A model generated the notes under the pieces. That model ran no database searches. It had not been told where the DNA came from and saw nothing but the letters and a program-made list of their open reading frames with translations. Positions 25,624 through 34,060 of a stretch of DNA of 64,000 nucleotides are shown here, in pieces. Both the position numbers and the translations under genes were made by a program. Each line of letters starts with the position of its first letter. Position 1 is the stretch's first letter. Source of the DNA: Planotetraspora silvatica (GTDB lineage: Bacteria; Actinomycetota; Actinomycetes; Streptosporangiales; Streptosporangiaceae); assembly GCF_016863315.1 (NCBI RefSeq), contig NZ_BOOQ01000031.1, positions 62,001 to 126,000 on the forward strand. Reading direction: 5' to 3'.

Positions 25624-27684
25624 ATGCGTCCCACCCGTGCCGCCGGCCCGCGGCGAGTACTGGTCATCGGCAACCTGACCATCGACGACGTCGTACGGTC
25701 CGACGGCACGGTGCGCATGGCGAGCCCGGGCGGCAACGTCGTGTACGCGGCGCTCGCGGCGCGGCTGTGGAACCCGGCGACGGGGATCGTCACCCGGCGT
25801 GGCGACGACCTCCCCGCCGAGATCCTGACCACCCTCGAGCGCCTGGATGTGGACACCTCGGGGGTGCGGACCGTGGACGGCCCCACGATCCGCAACTGGG
25901 TGATCTACGAGGACGACGGACGGCGGCACTGGATCTACCGCACGCCCGCGGAACGCTCGACGGAGGTGGCGGTCCGGCCGGACGACATCCCCTCAGGCCG
26001 GCTGGGCGGAGCCCCGGTCGTGCACCTCGCGGCGATGCCGCTCGCCGCGGCCGCCGCCCTGGTCGAGCACATCAGGACCGAGGCCCCCGACGCCCTCATC
26101 ACCCTCGACACCCACGAGGACTGGGTGGGCGATCCCGAGGCCGTGCTCGACCTGGCCGCCCGCGTCGACGTGTTCGTCCCGAGCCGGGAGGAGCTCGCCG
26201 GGGTGACCGGCTACGACGACCCCGCCGAAGCCGCGGCCGGCCTGCGGCGGCGGGGGGTTCCCGCCGTGGTGGTGAAGCTCGGCTCAGACGGCGCGCTCGT
26301 CGACGCGGAGGGGCTGCCCGGCCAGGCGCGCGTCGCCGCCTACCCGGCCGATGTCGCGGACACCACCGGCGCCGGCGACACCTTCTGCGGTGCGCTGGCG
26401 GCCGCGCTCGCCGCGGGACTCCCCCTGCTCGACGCCGTACGGCGCGGCGCGGCGACCGCGGCCTGGGCCATCGCCGAGTTCGGGTCGCTCGCGCTGGCCG
26501 GACTCGACGCGGATACGGCACAACGAAGGTTCGAGGCCCTCCAACCCGACCACGTCCCGAGGGCCTCGGCACCGGGTTCCGCCGCCATGCCGTACGACAT
26601 CGACGTGATGCGCCGGGAGATCGACATGATCCCGGAAGTGATCGTCCAGCGGCTGGCCGACCCGGACGGGCAGTCGGAGCGGATCGCGCGCATCCTCACC
26701 GAACGCGGCATCGAACACCTTTTCCTGGTCGGCTGCGGCGACTCCTACTTCGCGGGCCTGGCCACCGCCCTGGCCTTCCAGCGGCACACCGCGATCTCCG
26801 CACGCGCCGTGCACGCCCTCGACTTCGCCCGTTACCAGGTGCGTTACCTGCCCGAACGCAGTGCCGTCATCTGCGTCTCGTTCTCCGGGAAGGTGGGCCG
26901 CACCACGGAGGCGGCGACGCAGGCCCGCCGCTTCGGGCACCTGTCCATCGCGCTGACCAACAACCAGACCGGCGCCCTGGCCGAGGCGGCCGAACTGGTG
27001 CTTCCCATCGGCGTGCCCACCCTGGGGTTCTCCCCCGGCACCAGCACCTACCTCGGCATGGTCGCCACCCTCGACGACCTGGCGCTGCGCTGGGCCGCCG
27101 CCCGGGGACGCGACACCACGGCCGCCCGCGACGCGCTCCTCGCGATCCCGCGGCTGGCCGAGCAGACTCTGCGGGCCAACGCCGGCTCCGCGGAGAAGGC
27201 GGCCCGCTCCCTCGCGGGGCAGAGCTGGATCACCTTCCTCGGCGGCGGTCCCAACGAGTCGTCGGCCAAGTTCGGCGCGGCCAAGCTGTTCGAAGGCCCC
27301 CAGGTCGTCGGGGTGAGCACGAACATCGAGGAATGGGCGCACGAGGAGTACTTCGTCAGCTCCGCAGGCACCCCCGTGGTCATGGTGGCGCCCTCAGGAG
27401 CGTCGGCCGACCGGGCCGCGGAGATCCTGAGTGAACTCGACTTCATCGGAGCCTTCCCGATCGTCGTGAGCGACGTCGCCCCCCGAGTGCCCGCGCTGCA
27501 CCTGCCCCTCGCCGCCGCCGTGCCGGAGGAGTTCTCGCCCCTGCTCGCCGCGCTCCCGCTGAGCCTCCTCGGATTCCATCTCGCCGAGACCCTGGGCAAG
27601 AAGAGCTACAACTTCCCCAGTGAAGCGGCGAAGACCGAGCATTACGACACGATCCACCGCATCGTGATTGGAGAGCCGGCATGA
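25624..27684 (+). CDS. PfkB-family kinase fused to an SIS sugar isomerase/deglycase domain
   Basis: 686 residues. Residues 1-320 form a complete PfkB kinase: VLVIGNLTIDDVV, the SPGGNVVYAA substrate loop, and DTTGAGDTFCG with catalytic D252. Residues 322-686 form a tandem SIS protein: LFLVGCGDSYFAG, ICVSFSGKVGRTTEA, and NIEEWAHEEYF where GlmS/FrlB proteins have their catalytic Glu/His. The SIS half even begins at a Met codon (26587), and each half has the length of a stand-alone enzyme. In fructosamine catabolism, FrlD (PfkB) phosphorylates and FrlB (SIS) cleaves the product; a fusion of the two roles is the most economical reading. It overlaps the next gene by 4 bases. Confidence 0.88.
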   Translation: MRPTRAAGPRRVLVIGNLTIDDVVRSDGTVRMASPGGNVVYAALAARLWNPATGIVTRRGDDLPAEILTTLERLDVDTSGVRTVDGPTIRNWVIYEDDGRRHWIYRTPAERSTEVAVRPDDIPSGRLGGAPVVHLAAMPLAAAAALVEHIRTEAPDALITLDTHEDWVGDPEAVLDLAARVDVFVPSREELAGVTGYDDPAEAAAGLRRRGVPAVVVKLGSDGALVDAEGLPGQARVAAYPADVADTTGAGDTFCGALAAALAAGLPLLDAVRRGAATAAWAIAEFGSLALAGLDADTAQRRFEALQPDHVPRASAPGSAAMPYDIDVMRREIDMIPEVIVQRLADPDGQSERIARILTERGIEHLFLVGCGDSYFAGLATALAFQRHTAISARAVHALDFARYQVRYLPERSAVICVSFSGKVGRTTEAATQARRFGHLSIALTNNQTGALAEAAELVLPIGVPTLGFSPGTSTYLGMVATLDDLALRWAAARGRDTTAARDALLAIPRLAEQTLRANAGSAEKAARSLAGQSWITFLGGGPNESSAKFGAAKLFEGPQVVGVSTNIEEWAHEEYFVSSAGTPVVMVAPSGASADRAAEILSELDFIGAFPIVVSDVAPRVPALHLPLAAAVPEEFSPLLAALPLSLLGFHLAETLGKKSYNFPSEAAKTEHYDTIHRIVIGEPA

Positions 27685-28496
27685 CCACCGCCGGGCCGTC
27701 TTCCGCATCCCCTCCGGGCGCGCCCCTCGCCGACATCGAGGCCGAGGCGGCCCGCCTCATCTCCGCCTTCGCCACGCGCGGCCTGGCCGTACGGCTGGTC
27801 GGCGGTCTCGCGGTCGCCCGGCACCGGCACCGCGACGTCCCCGCCACGCTGCGCCGCACCTACGGCGACATCGACCTGGTGATCCACCCGAAAGACGGCA
27901 AGGCGTTCAAATCTGCAATGGTGGACCTCGGCTACGCGCCCAACGTGCGCTTCAACAACATGCGCGGCGACCGGCGGATGTTGTTCACCGACGAGCCGAA
28001 CGGCCGCAAACTCGACGTCTTCGTCGGCGGCTTCCAGATGTGCCACAGCATGGACCTGGCCGGACGCCTGTCCCTGCATCCGGAGACCCTCTCGCCCGCC
28101 GACCTGCTCCTGACCAAACTGCAGATCGTGGAGGTCAATCGCAAGGACCTGACCGACGCCCTCACGATCCTGCTGACCCACGAGGTCGCGCCCCCCGACG
28201 TCCGCGGCGCCGATCCCGACCACGTCAGCTCCGACCGGCTCGTCGAGGTGACCAGCGGCGACTGGGGCTGGTACACGACCGTCACCGACAACCTCGCCCG
28301 CCTGCCCGAACTCGCCGCGGAGCTCCTGCCGGGACCGGAGGCGACGGCCGTCACCGACCGGGCGCGCGGGATCGCCGACACCCTGTCCGCCGCCCCGAAG
28401 TCGCTCAAGTGGCGCGCCCGCAACACCGTGGGCCGTCGTATGACCTGGTTTGACCTCCCTGACGAGATCGGAGGGCCGATCGATGCGCAGCCATGA
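27681..28496 (+). CDS. Nucleotidyltransferase-fold protein of unknown role
   Basis: 271 residues. VRLVGGLAVARH followed by YGDIDLVIHPKDGKAF gives the GG...DxD pattern of the nucleotidyltransferase fold, and RKLDVFVGGFQMCHSMDL supplies the third acidic position. TPADLLLTKLQIV-like sequence (here SPADLLLTKLQIVEVNRKDLTD) is common to the minimal NTases related to aminoglycoside transferases and AbiEii. It is translationally coupled to both neighbours. Possible roles are adenylylation of a small molecule or a regulatory function. No closer assignment is justified. Confidence 0.75.
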   Translation: MTTAGPSSASPPGAPLADIEAEAARLISAFATRGLAVRLVGGLAVARHRHRDVPATLRRTYGDIDLVIHPKDGKAFKSAMVDLGYAPNVRFNNMRGDRRMLFTDEPNGRKLDVFVGGFQMCHSMDLAGRLSLHPETLSPADLLLTKLQIVEVNRKDLTDALTILLTHEVAPPDVRGADPDHVSSDRLVEVTSGDWGWYTTVTDNLARLPELAAELLPGPEATAVTDRARGIADTLSAAPKSLKWRARNTVGRRMTWFDLPDEIGGPIDAQP

Positions 28497-29442
28497 CATC
28501 AAGATCTTCTTCGCCACCGACATCCATGGTTCCGACCGCTGCTTCCGCAAGTTCGTCAACGCCGGCAAGTTCTACGGCGCCGACGTGCTCATCATGGGCG
28601 GCGACATCACCGGCAAGATGCTCGTCCCGATCGTGGAGACCGCGGGCGGACGGTACCGGTCCCACGTGTTCGGCCGGGACCGCGAGGTGGAAGCCGAGGA
28701 ACTGCCCGCCCTGCGCAAGCTGATCGCCGACGGCGGCCTCTACGCCTACGACACCACGCCCGATGAGATCGCCGAGTTCCGCCGGCGGCCCGAACTCGTC
28801 GAGGAGACCTTCCGCAAGCGCATGCACGCGACGCTGACGGCCTGGATGTCCCTCGCGGAGGAACGCCTGGCCGGGACCGGCATCATGTGCCTGCTCGCTC
28901 CCGGCAACGACGACCCGTTCTTCATCGACGACGTGCTCCGCTCCTCCACCATGCTGATCAACCCCGAGGGACAGCTGGTCGAGCTGCCCGGAGGATTCAC
29001 GATGATCTCCGTCGGCTACTCCAACCCGACGCCGTGGGCCTCCCCCCGGGAACTGCCGGAAGACCAGCTCGCCGAGCGCATCGACCGCGAGGCCGCCAAA
29101 GTCGCCGACACCTCCAAGGCGATCTTCAACCTGCACGTGCCGCCCAAGGACACCCCGATCGACCAGGCCATGGCACTGGACGAGGAGTTCCGCCCCGTGC
29201 TGAAGTCCGGCAGCCCGGTGATCACCGGAGTCGGCTCGTCGGCCGTCCGCGACGCGATGGCGACCTACCAGCCCCTCCTCGGCCTGCACGGGCACATCCA
29301 CGAGTCCCGGGGCGAGGCCGCGATCGGCAGGTCCCGCTCGATCAACCCCGGCAGCGAGTACTCCGAAGGCGTCCTGCGCGGCGCGCTGATCAGCCTGTCG
29401 ACCAGGAAGGGCGTCCGTGGGTACCAGCTCGTCGCCGGATGA
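28483..29442 (+). CDS. Calcineurin-like metallophosphoesterase
   Basis: 319 residues from the ATG at 28483, which has GGAGGG about 7 bases upstream. All metal-binding motifs are present: D-x-H in ATDIHGSDRCF, GGD in LIMGGDITGK, GNDD in LAPGNDDPF (His is more usual in the fourth position), a His in IFNLHVPPKD, and GHxH in LGLHGHIHES. These enzymes hydrolyse phosphoesters in nucleotides, sugars or phospholipids with a dinuclear metal centre. In this operon it may remove a phosphate introduced by the PfkB kinase. Both gene ends overlap neighbours. Confidence 0.85.
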   Translation: MRSHDIKIFFATDIHGSDRCFRKFVNAGKFYGADVLIMGGDITGKMLVPIVETAGGRYRSHVFGRDREVEAEELPALRKLIADGGLYAYDTTPDEIAEFRRRPELVEETFRKRMHATLTAWMSLAEERLAGTGIMCLLAPGNDDPFFIDDVLRSSTMLINPEGQLVELPGGFTMISVGYSNPTPWASPRELPEDQLAERIDREAAKVADTSKAIFNLHVPPKDTPIDQAMALDEEFRPVLKSGSPVITGVGSSAVRDAMATYQPLLGLHGHIHESRGEAAIGRSRSINPGSEYSEGVLRGALISLSTRKGVRGYQLVAG

Positions 29443-30013
29443 CGCCCCCACGTCGCCGTCACCGGTCGTGGCCGTCATCGGTTCCGCGCGCATCGAGGAA
29501 CCCGACCCGGCCTGGCAGGAGGCCCACACCCTCGGCACCGCGCTCGCCGCACGCGGCTGGACGGTCATGACCGGCGGGTACGGCGGCCTCATGGGCGCGA
29601 CCGCACGCGGCGCCCACGAGGCCGGCGCCACCGTGATCGGGCTGCCCATGCGCGGCTGGGCGGCGCTGACCCCGAGCCCGTGGTGCACCGAGCTGCGCTG
29701 GGCCGGCGACTACTCCGACAGGCTGCGCCACCTGCTCACCGCCGACGCGGTCGTCGCCCTGCCCGGAGGGATCGGCACGCTCGCCGAGGCCGCCGTCGTC
29801 TGGTCGGCCCTGCAGACCGAGCCCTGCGCGGCCCGGCTGGTCCTGCTCGGACCGCGATGGCGCAGGCTGCGCGAGTCCTTCGCCGCCGACCTGGTCATCG
29901 GCCCCGACGACCTCGGCCTGGCGCCCGTGGCCGGCGATGTCACCGAGGCGGTCTCCCTGCTGGACGCCGCGCTGGCCTCCGGACCCGCCACCGCGCCGGG
30001 CCCCCGTGGCTGA
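29417..30013 (+). CDS. LOG-family protein (nucleoside monophosphate phosphoribohydrolase-like)
   Basis: 198 residues with a Rossmann-like fold: VVAVIGSARIEEPDPAW near the N-terminus, GGYGGLMGATARGAHEAG, and the catalytic/sugar-phosphate-binding PGGIGTLAEAAVVW (P-G-G-x-G-T-x-x-E). LOG enzymes cleave the N-glycosidic bond of nucleoside 5'-monophosphates to base and ribose 5-phosphate. Next to a PfkB kinase this could act on a phosphorylated riboside, or it could be a lysine-decarboxylase-like protein of other function. The GTG lies 26 bases inside the phosphoesterase gene. Confidence 0.8.
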   Translation: MGTSSSPDDAPTSPSPVVAVIGSARIEEPDPAWQEAHTLGTALAARGWTVMTGGYGGLMGATARGAHEAGATVIGLPMRGWAALTPSPWCTELRWAGDYSDRLRHLLTADAVVALPGGIGTLAEAAVVWSALQTEPCAARLVLLGPRWRRLRESFAADLVIGPDDLGLAPVAGDVTEAVSLLDAALASGPATAPGPRG

Positions 30014-31445
30014 CCTGCCCGCACCCTCACCAGAGGCGGCACCCGACCTCGTGATCCGGGCCGCCCGGGCCGTCACCCCCGAGGGAGAGGTCCCGGCCGT
30101 CGTGACCGTCCGGGCCGGCCGGATCGTGACGGTCGAACCGTACGTGACGGACGCACCGCCCGGCCGCGGGATGTCCGCCCGAACCCATAGCCGGTCGGCC
30201 TTCCCCAGGCGCGGCTTCGCGGAGGTCGTCGACCTCGGCCCCGACGTGGTGCTGCTCCCCGGGCTGGTCGACACACACGTGCACGTCAACGAACCCGGCC
30301 ACTCCGACTGGGAGGGCTTCGCCAGCGCCACCCTGGCCGCCGCGGCCGGCGGCATCACCACCCTCGTAGACATGCCGGTCGACAGCGTCCCCGCTACCGT
30401 CGACGTCGCGGCCCTCACCGCCAAGCGGACCGCCGCCGCCGGCCGATGCCACGTCGACGTCGGCTTCTGGGCCGGAGCCACCCCCGGCAACACCGCGGAA
30501 CTCGCCGCGCTCCACCACGCGGGCGTGCTGGGCTTCAAATGTTTCCTGGCGGACGCCGGCGCCCCCGACCTGCCGCCGCTGTCGCCCGACCAGCTCACCT
30601 CGGCGATGCGGACGCTGCGCGACTTCGACGGCCTGCTCCTCGTCCACGCCGAGAGCGACGCCGAACTCGCCGTCAGCCCGCCCGCACACGGGCGGCGCTA
30701 CGCGGACTTCCTCGCCTCACGGCCCGGCCGGGTCGAGGACACCGCCGTGGCCGCGGTCGTCGACGCCGCACGGCAAACCGGAGCACGCGCCCACATCGTC
30801 CACCTGTCCAGCGCCACCGCGCTGCCGCTGATCGCCGCCGCGCGACGCGACGGAATCAGAATCACCGCCGAGACGTGCCCCCACTACCTGGCGCTGACCG
30901 CGGAGGAGATCCCCGACGGCGCAACCGAGTATGCGTGCTGCCCGCCGATCAGGGACGCCGCCAACCGCGACCTTCTCTGGTCGGCGCTGCGCGACGGCAT
31001 CCTCGACCTCGTCGTCTCCGACCACTCCCCCTGCGCCGCCGCGCTCAAGCACCTCGACACCGGGGACTTCGGCGCCGCCTGGGGAGGCGTCTCCTCCCTC
31101 CAGCTCGCCCTGCCCGTCGTGTGGACCGAGGCCCGCGGGCGCGGGATCCCCCTGGCCGAGGTCACCCGGTGGATGAGCGAACGACCGGCGCGCCTCGCGG
31201 GCCTCACCGCCAAAGGCCGGATCGCCCCCGGCCACGACGCCGACCTGTGCGCCTTCGCCCCCGACGAGCAGTGGACGGTCCACCCGGACGACCTGCACCA
31301 CCGGCAGCCCGTCACCCCCTACGCCGGCCGCCGCCTCCACGGAGTCGTCCGCCGCACCTGGCTGCGCGGACGCGACATCGACCCGCTCCGCCCCGCCGGA
31401 CGACTGCTGACCCCTACGGCCGACCGCCTGGAGGACACCCCGTGA
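30006..31445 (+). CDS. Allantoinase/dihydropyrimidinase-type amidohydrolase
   Basis: 479 residues from the GTG at 30006. The cyclic-amidohydrolase metal site is complete: H91-x-H93 in VDTHVHVNEPG, the lysine to be carboxylated K178 in GFKCFLADAG, further His in AHIVHLSS and ETCPHYL, and D339 in VVSDHSPC. The NEPG and DHSPC sequences are typical of allantoinase (AllB), which opens the hydantoin ring of allantoin to give allantoate. An extra segment at about 55-75 (GRGMSARTHSRSAFPRRG) is not usual. An allantoicase and a hydantoin-racemase-fold protein follow directly. Confidence 0.88.
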   Translation: MADLPAPSPEAAPDLVIRAARAVTPEGEVPAVVTVRAGRIVTVEPYVTDAPPGRGMSARTHSRSAFPRRGFAEVVDLGPDVVLLPGLVDTHVHVNEPGHSDWEGFASATLAAAAGGITTLVDMPVDSVPATVDVAALTAKRTAAAGRCHVDVGFWAGATPGNTAELAALHHAGVLGFKCFLADAGAPDLPPLSPDQLTSAMRTLRDFDGLLLVHAESDAELAVSPPAHGRRYADFLASRPGRVEDTAVAAVVDAARQTGARAHIVHLSSATALPLIAAARRDGIRITAETCPHYLALTAEEIPDGATEYACCPPIRDAANRDLLWSALRDGILDLVVSDHSPCAAALKHLDTGDFGAAWGGVSSLQLALPVVWTEARGRGIPLAEVTRWMSERPARLAGLTAKGRIAPGHDADLCAFAPDEQWTVHPDDLHHRQPVTPYAGRRLHGVVRRTWLRGRDIDPLRPAGRLLTPTADRLEDTP

Positions 31446-32197
31446 AGATCCTCGTCGTCAACCCCAACACCTCGGCGTCGACGACCCGCGCCATCGAGGA
31501 GACCGCCCTGCGCGCGGCCTCACCGGGCACCGAGATCCTCGCCGTGCAGCCGGCTTACGGAGCCGACGCCATCGACTCCGCGATGGAGAGCTACCTGTCC
31601 GCGGTCGCCGTGATGGACCGCGTCCTGAGCGTCGCCGAGCCGTACGACGCCGTGGTGATGGCCGGGTTCGGCGAGCACGGGCGAGAGGGCGTGCAGGAGA
31701 TCGTCGACGTCCCCGTCCTCGACATCGCCGAGAGCTCCGCGCACGTGGCCCAGATGATCGGCCGCAGCTACTCGGTCGTCACCACCCTGCAGCGGTCGGT
31801 CGGCGCCATCGAGGACCGGCTGCGGCTCGCCGGCCTGGCCGACCGCTGCGCCTCCGTCCGCGCCTGCGGCCTGTCCACCTCGGACGTCGACCGCGACCCG
31901 GCCGCCGCCATGGAGGCGATCGTCGCGGAGGCCTCCATCGCCGTACGGTCCGACCACGCCGAGGTCGTCTGCCTCGGCTGCGGCGGCATGGCCGGCCTGG
32001 ACGAGGCCATCTCCGCACGCCTCGGAGTGCCCGTCGTCGACGGCGTCGCCGCGGGTGTGCGCCTGGCCGAGGCGGTGGTGGGACTCGGCCTGCGCACCAG
32101 CAAGGTCTGCACCTACGCGCCCCCGGAACCCAAGGAGATCACCGGGTGGCCGATTTCCCGCAACCTCGGCGGCGATGCCGGCATGGAGGCCCGATGA
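31442..32197 (+). CDS. Asp/Glu/hydantoin racemase-fold protein lacking the first catalytic Cys
   Basis: 251 residues. MKILVVNPNTSASTT is the start of hydantoin/allantoin racemases. These carry two catalytic cysteines, one in a C-F-G-D-P-G motif and one in G-C-x-G-M. Here the second is present (C180 in CLGCGGMAGL) but the first motif reads AGFGEHG, with G75 in place of Cys. A Gly/Cys pair is found in the related arylmalonate decarboxylases. The protein may therefore be a one-cysteine decarboxylase or isomerase, not an allantoin racemase. It is coupled to allantoinase and allantoicase genes by 4-base overlaps. Confidence 0.82.
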   Translation: MKILVVNPNTSASTTRAIEETALRAASPGTEILAVQPAYGADAIDSAMESYLSAVAVMDRVLSVAEPYDAVVMAGFGEHGREGVQEIVDVPVLDIAESSAHVAQMIGRSYSVVTTLQRSVGAIEDRLRLAGLADRCASVRACGLSTSDVDRDPAAAMEAIVAEASIAVRSDHAEVVCLGCGGMAGLDEAISARLGVPVVDGVAAGVRLAEAVVGLGLRTSKVCTYAPPEPKEITGWPISRNLGGDAGMEAR

Positions 32198-33381
32198 ACA
32201 CCTTCCCACTCGGAAGCGCCGACCTGGCGTCCCGCCGGCTCGGCGGCAGCGTCGTCTCCGCGAGTGACGAGTCGTTCGGCTTCAAGGAGAACCTGCTGGT
32301 CCCGGCCGCCCCCGATTTCACCCCCGGCCGCTACGACCATCGGGGTGAGATCGTCGACGGCTGGGAGACCCGGCGCAGGCGCGGCGAACCCGGCCACGAC
32401 TGGGCCGTCGTCCGGCTCGGCGCGCCCGGCGTGATCACCCGCATCGACGTGGACACCAGCTTCTTCACCGGCAACTTCCCGCCGGTCTGCCAGGTCGAGG
32501 CGTGCGGGCTCGAGGGCTATCCAGCATCCGCCGAACTCGCCGCCGCCGACTGGGCCGAGATCGTGCCGGTCAGCCCCCTCAAGGGAGACAGCCACAACCT
32601 CTTCACCGTGACCGACCTCCGCAGGTTCACCCATGTCCGCCTGTCGATCCACCCCGACGGAGGAGTCGCCCGGCTCCGCGTGCACGGCGAGGTGGTCCCC
32701 GACCCCCGGCTATGGGACGGCCTCACCATCGACCTGGCGTCGCAGGAACACGGCGGACTCGTGGTGGCCGCGAGCGACGACTTCTACAGCTCGGCCGAGG
32801 TGCTCAACCGCCCCGACCGCGCCCGCACGATGGGCGAAGGCTGGGAGACCGGCCGCCGCCGCGACGACGGCCACGACTTCGCCGTCATCAACCTCGCGGC
32901 GACCGGCCGGCTCCGCCAGATCGAGATCGACACCAGCCACTTCAAGTACAACGCCTCCGCGGAGGTCGAACTGCACGGCTGCGCGCTCGTCGACGGCACG
33001 CCGCCTCCCCCAGCCGACTCCTCCTCGTGGTTCCGGCTGCTGCCGCGCACCGCCGTACGGCCGGACACGCGGCACCTGTTCACGCTCGACCGGCCCAGCG
33101 CCCCGGTGACCGCCGTGCGGATCGACGCCTATCCCGACGGGGGCATCTCACGAGTGCGGCTCGTCGGAGCGCCGGAGCCGGGCGCCCGCCGCCGGGCGGG
33201 ACTGCGCTGGTTCGACCGGCTCCCCGACAGCCAGGCGACGGCCTGCCTGACCGGCGCCGGGGTCTCCGCGGAAGACGTCTCCGCGGTGCTGGCCGCCCGG
33301 CCGCTCGGTGAGGACCTCTCCGCGGTGCCGGCGGGCCTCGCCGTGACGGTCCTCACCGAATGGATCGACGGCCGGCCGTAA
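32194..33381 (+). CDS. alc: Allantoicase with a short C-terminal extension
   Basis: 395 residues. Two allantoicase repeats are clear: the first (about 10-165) with SDESFGFKENLL, GWETRRRRGEPGHDW and VDTSFFTGNFP, the second (about 185-335) with SDDFYSSAEVL, GWETGRRRDDGHDF and IDTSHFKYNAS. The enzyme converts allantoate to ureidoglycolate and urea. The last 60 residues, from RWFDRLPDSQATACLTGAG to the end, are additional. They look like the first two helices of OHCU decarboxylase (UraD), which would be truncated. It is the last gene of the operon; a weak hairpin follows. Confidence 0.93.
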   Translation: MNTFPLGSADLASRRLGGSVVSASDESFGFKENLLVPAAPDFTPGRYDHRGEIVDGWETRRRRGEPGHDWAVVRLGAPGVITRIDVDTSFFTGNFPPVCQVEACGLEGYPASAELAAADWAEIVPVSPLKGDSHNLFTVTDLRRFTHVRLSIHPDGGVARLRVHGEVVPDPRLWDGLTIDLASQEHGGLVVAASDDFYSSAEVLNRPDRARTMGEGWETGRRRDDGHDFAVINLAATGRLRQIEIDTSHFKYNASAEVELHGCALVDGTPPPPADSSSWFRLLPRTAVRPDTRHLFTLDRPSAPVTAVRIDAYPDGGISRVRLVGAPEPGARRRAGLRWFDRLPDSQATACLTGAGVSAEDVSAVLAARPLGEDLSAVPAGLAVTVLTEWIDGRP

Positions 33382-33388
33382 GCGCGTT

Positions 33389-33413
33389 CTTCAGGACCAC
33401 ATGCTCACTGAAG
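33389..33413. terminator. Possible weak bidirectional terminator
   Basis: CTTCAG and CTGAAG pair across 13 bases, between the convergent allantoicase and GNAT genes and overlapping the end of the latter. The short stem makes this tentative. Confidence 0.3.
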
Positions 33414-33842
33414 CCTCAGGGTGATGAACGGGTCGTCGTCCTCCGGCGGGAGGTAGCGGGACACCTCCACGAATCCGTGGGACAGCGCGAACCGCAACCC
33501 GTCCACATTGGAGGCCAGAACTATGGTCTCGATCGTCCTGGCGCCCGACGCCCGGGCGTGCGCCATCTCCCGCGCGAAGAACTCCTCCCCGTATCCGTTT
33601 CGCCGATGAGCGGGAAGCACCCGGACGATCACCGTGGCGGTCGCCGAGTCGCCCACCGGGGGGCGCACGGTCGCGCAGCCGACGAGCACGTCGTCGAGAT
33701 ACGCCACCTCCAGGTGGTTGCGCACGACCCGCTCACGCACCTCGTCGGACGACAGGGGATCGGTCGGAATGATCGTGTTGTGGACGTGCCGCCAGTCTTC
33801 GAGCGTGGCGTCGCCCACCGGTTCGATCCGGAGGAGAGGCAT
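33405..33842 (-). CDS. GNAT-family N-acetyltransferase
   Basis: 145 residues from the ATG at 33842 (ATG at 33860 is an alternative). IEPVGDATLEDWRHVHNTII is the first strand and helix, VRVLPAHRRNGYGEEFFAREMAHA contains the acetyl-CoA loop R-x-x-G-x-G, and LRFALSHGFVEVSR is the typical terminal strand-helix. The acetyl acceptor is unknown. It faces the end of the ureide operon. Confidence 0.82.
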   Translation of the reverse strand: MPLLRIEPVGDATLEDWRHVHNTIIPTDPLSSDEVRERVVRNHLEVAYLDDVLVGCATVRPPVGDSATATVIVRVLPAHRRNGYGEEFFAREMAHARASGARTIETIVLASNVDGLRFALSHGFVEVSRYLPPEDDDPFITLRLQ

Positions 33843-34060
33843 CGCGACACTCAACGGCATCGGCCACGGGAGCGTCAACTACTTAACCGCCCAGTACCCC
33901 CACACCGCGCGGACTTCGGGCGCTCTTCCACCGGCCACGGCGACACCCCCCTTCTCGGCACCCGCCGCGAGTCAGCGACGGCGGCCCAGGCCGACCCGGC
34001 GCGTTGTGGTCGGGGCCGGTTTGGGGGTTTTGGCGGGTTGAGGGAAATTTCTCAGTGCCA

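Noticed and set aside
33815-33840. GGTTCGATCC resembling a tRNA T-loop
   Set aside because: It lies within the GNAT coding region and cannot be extended into acceptor, D and anticodon stems.
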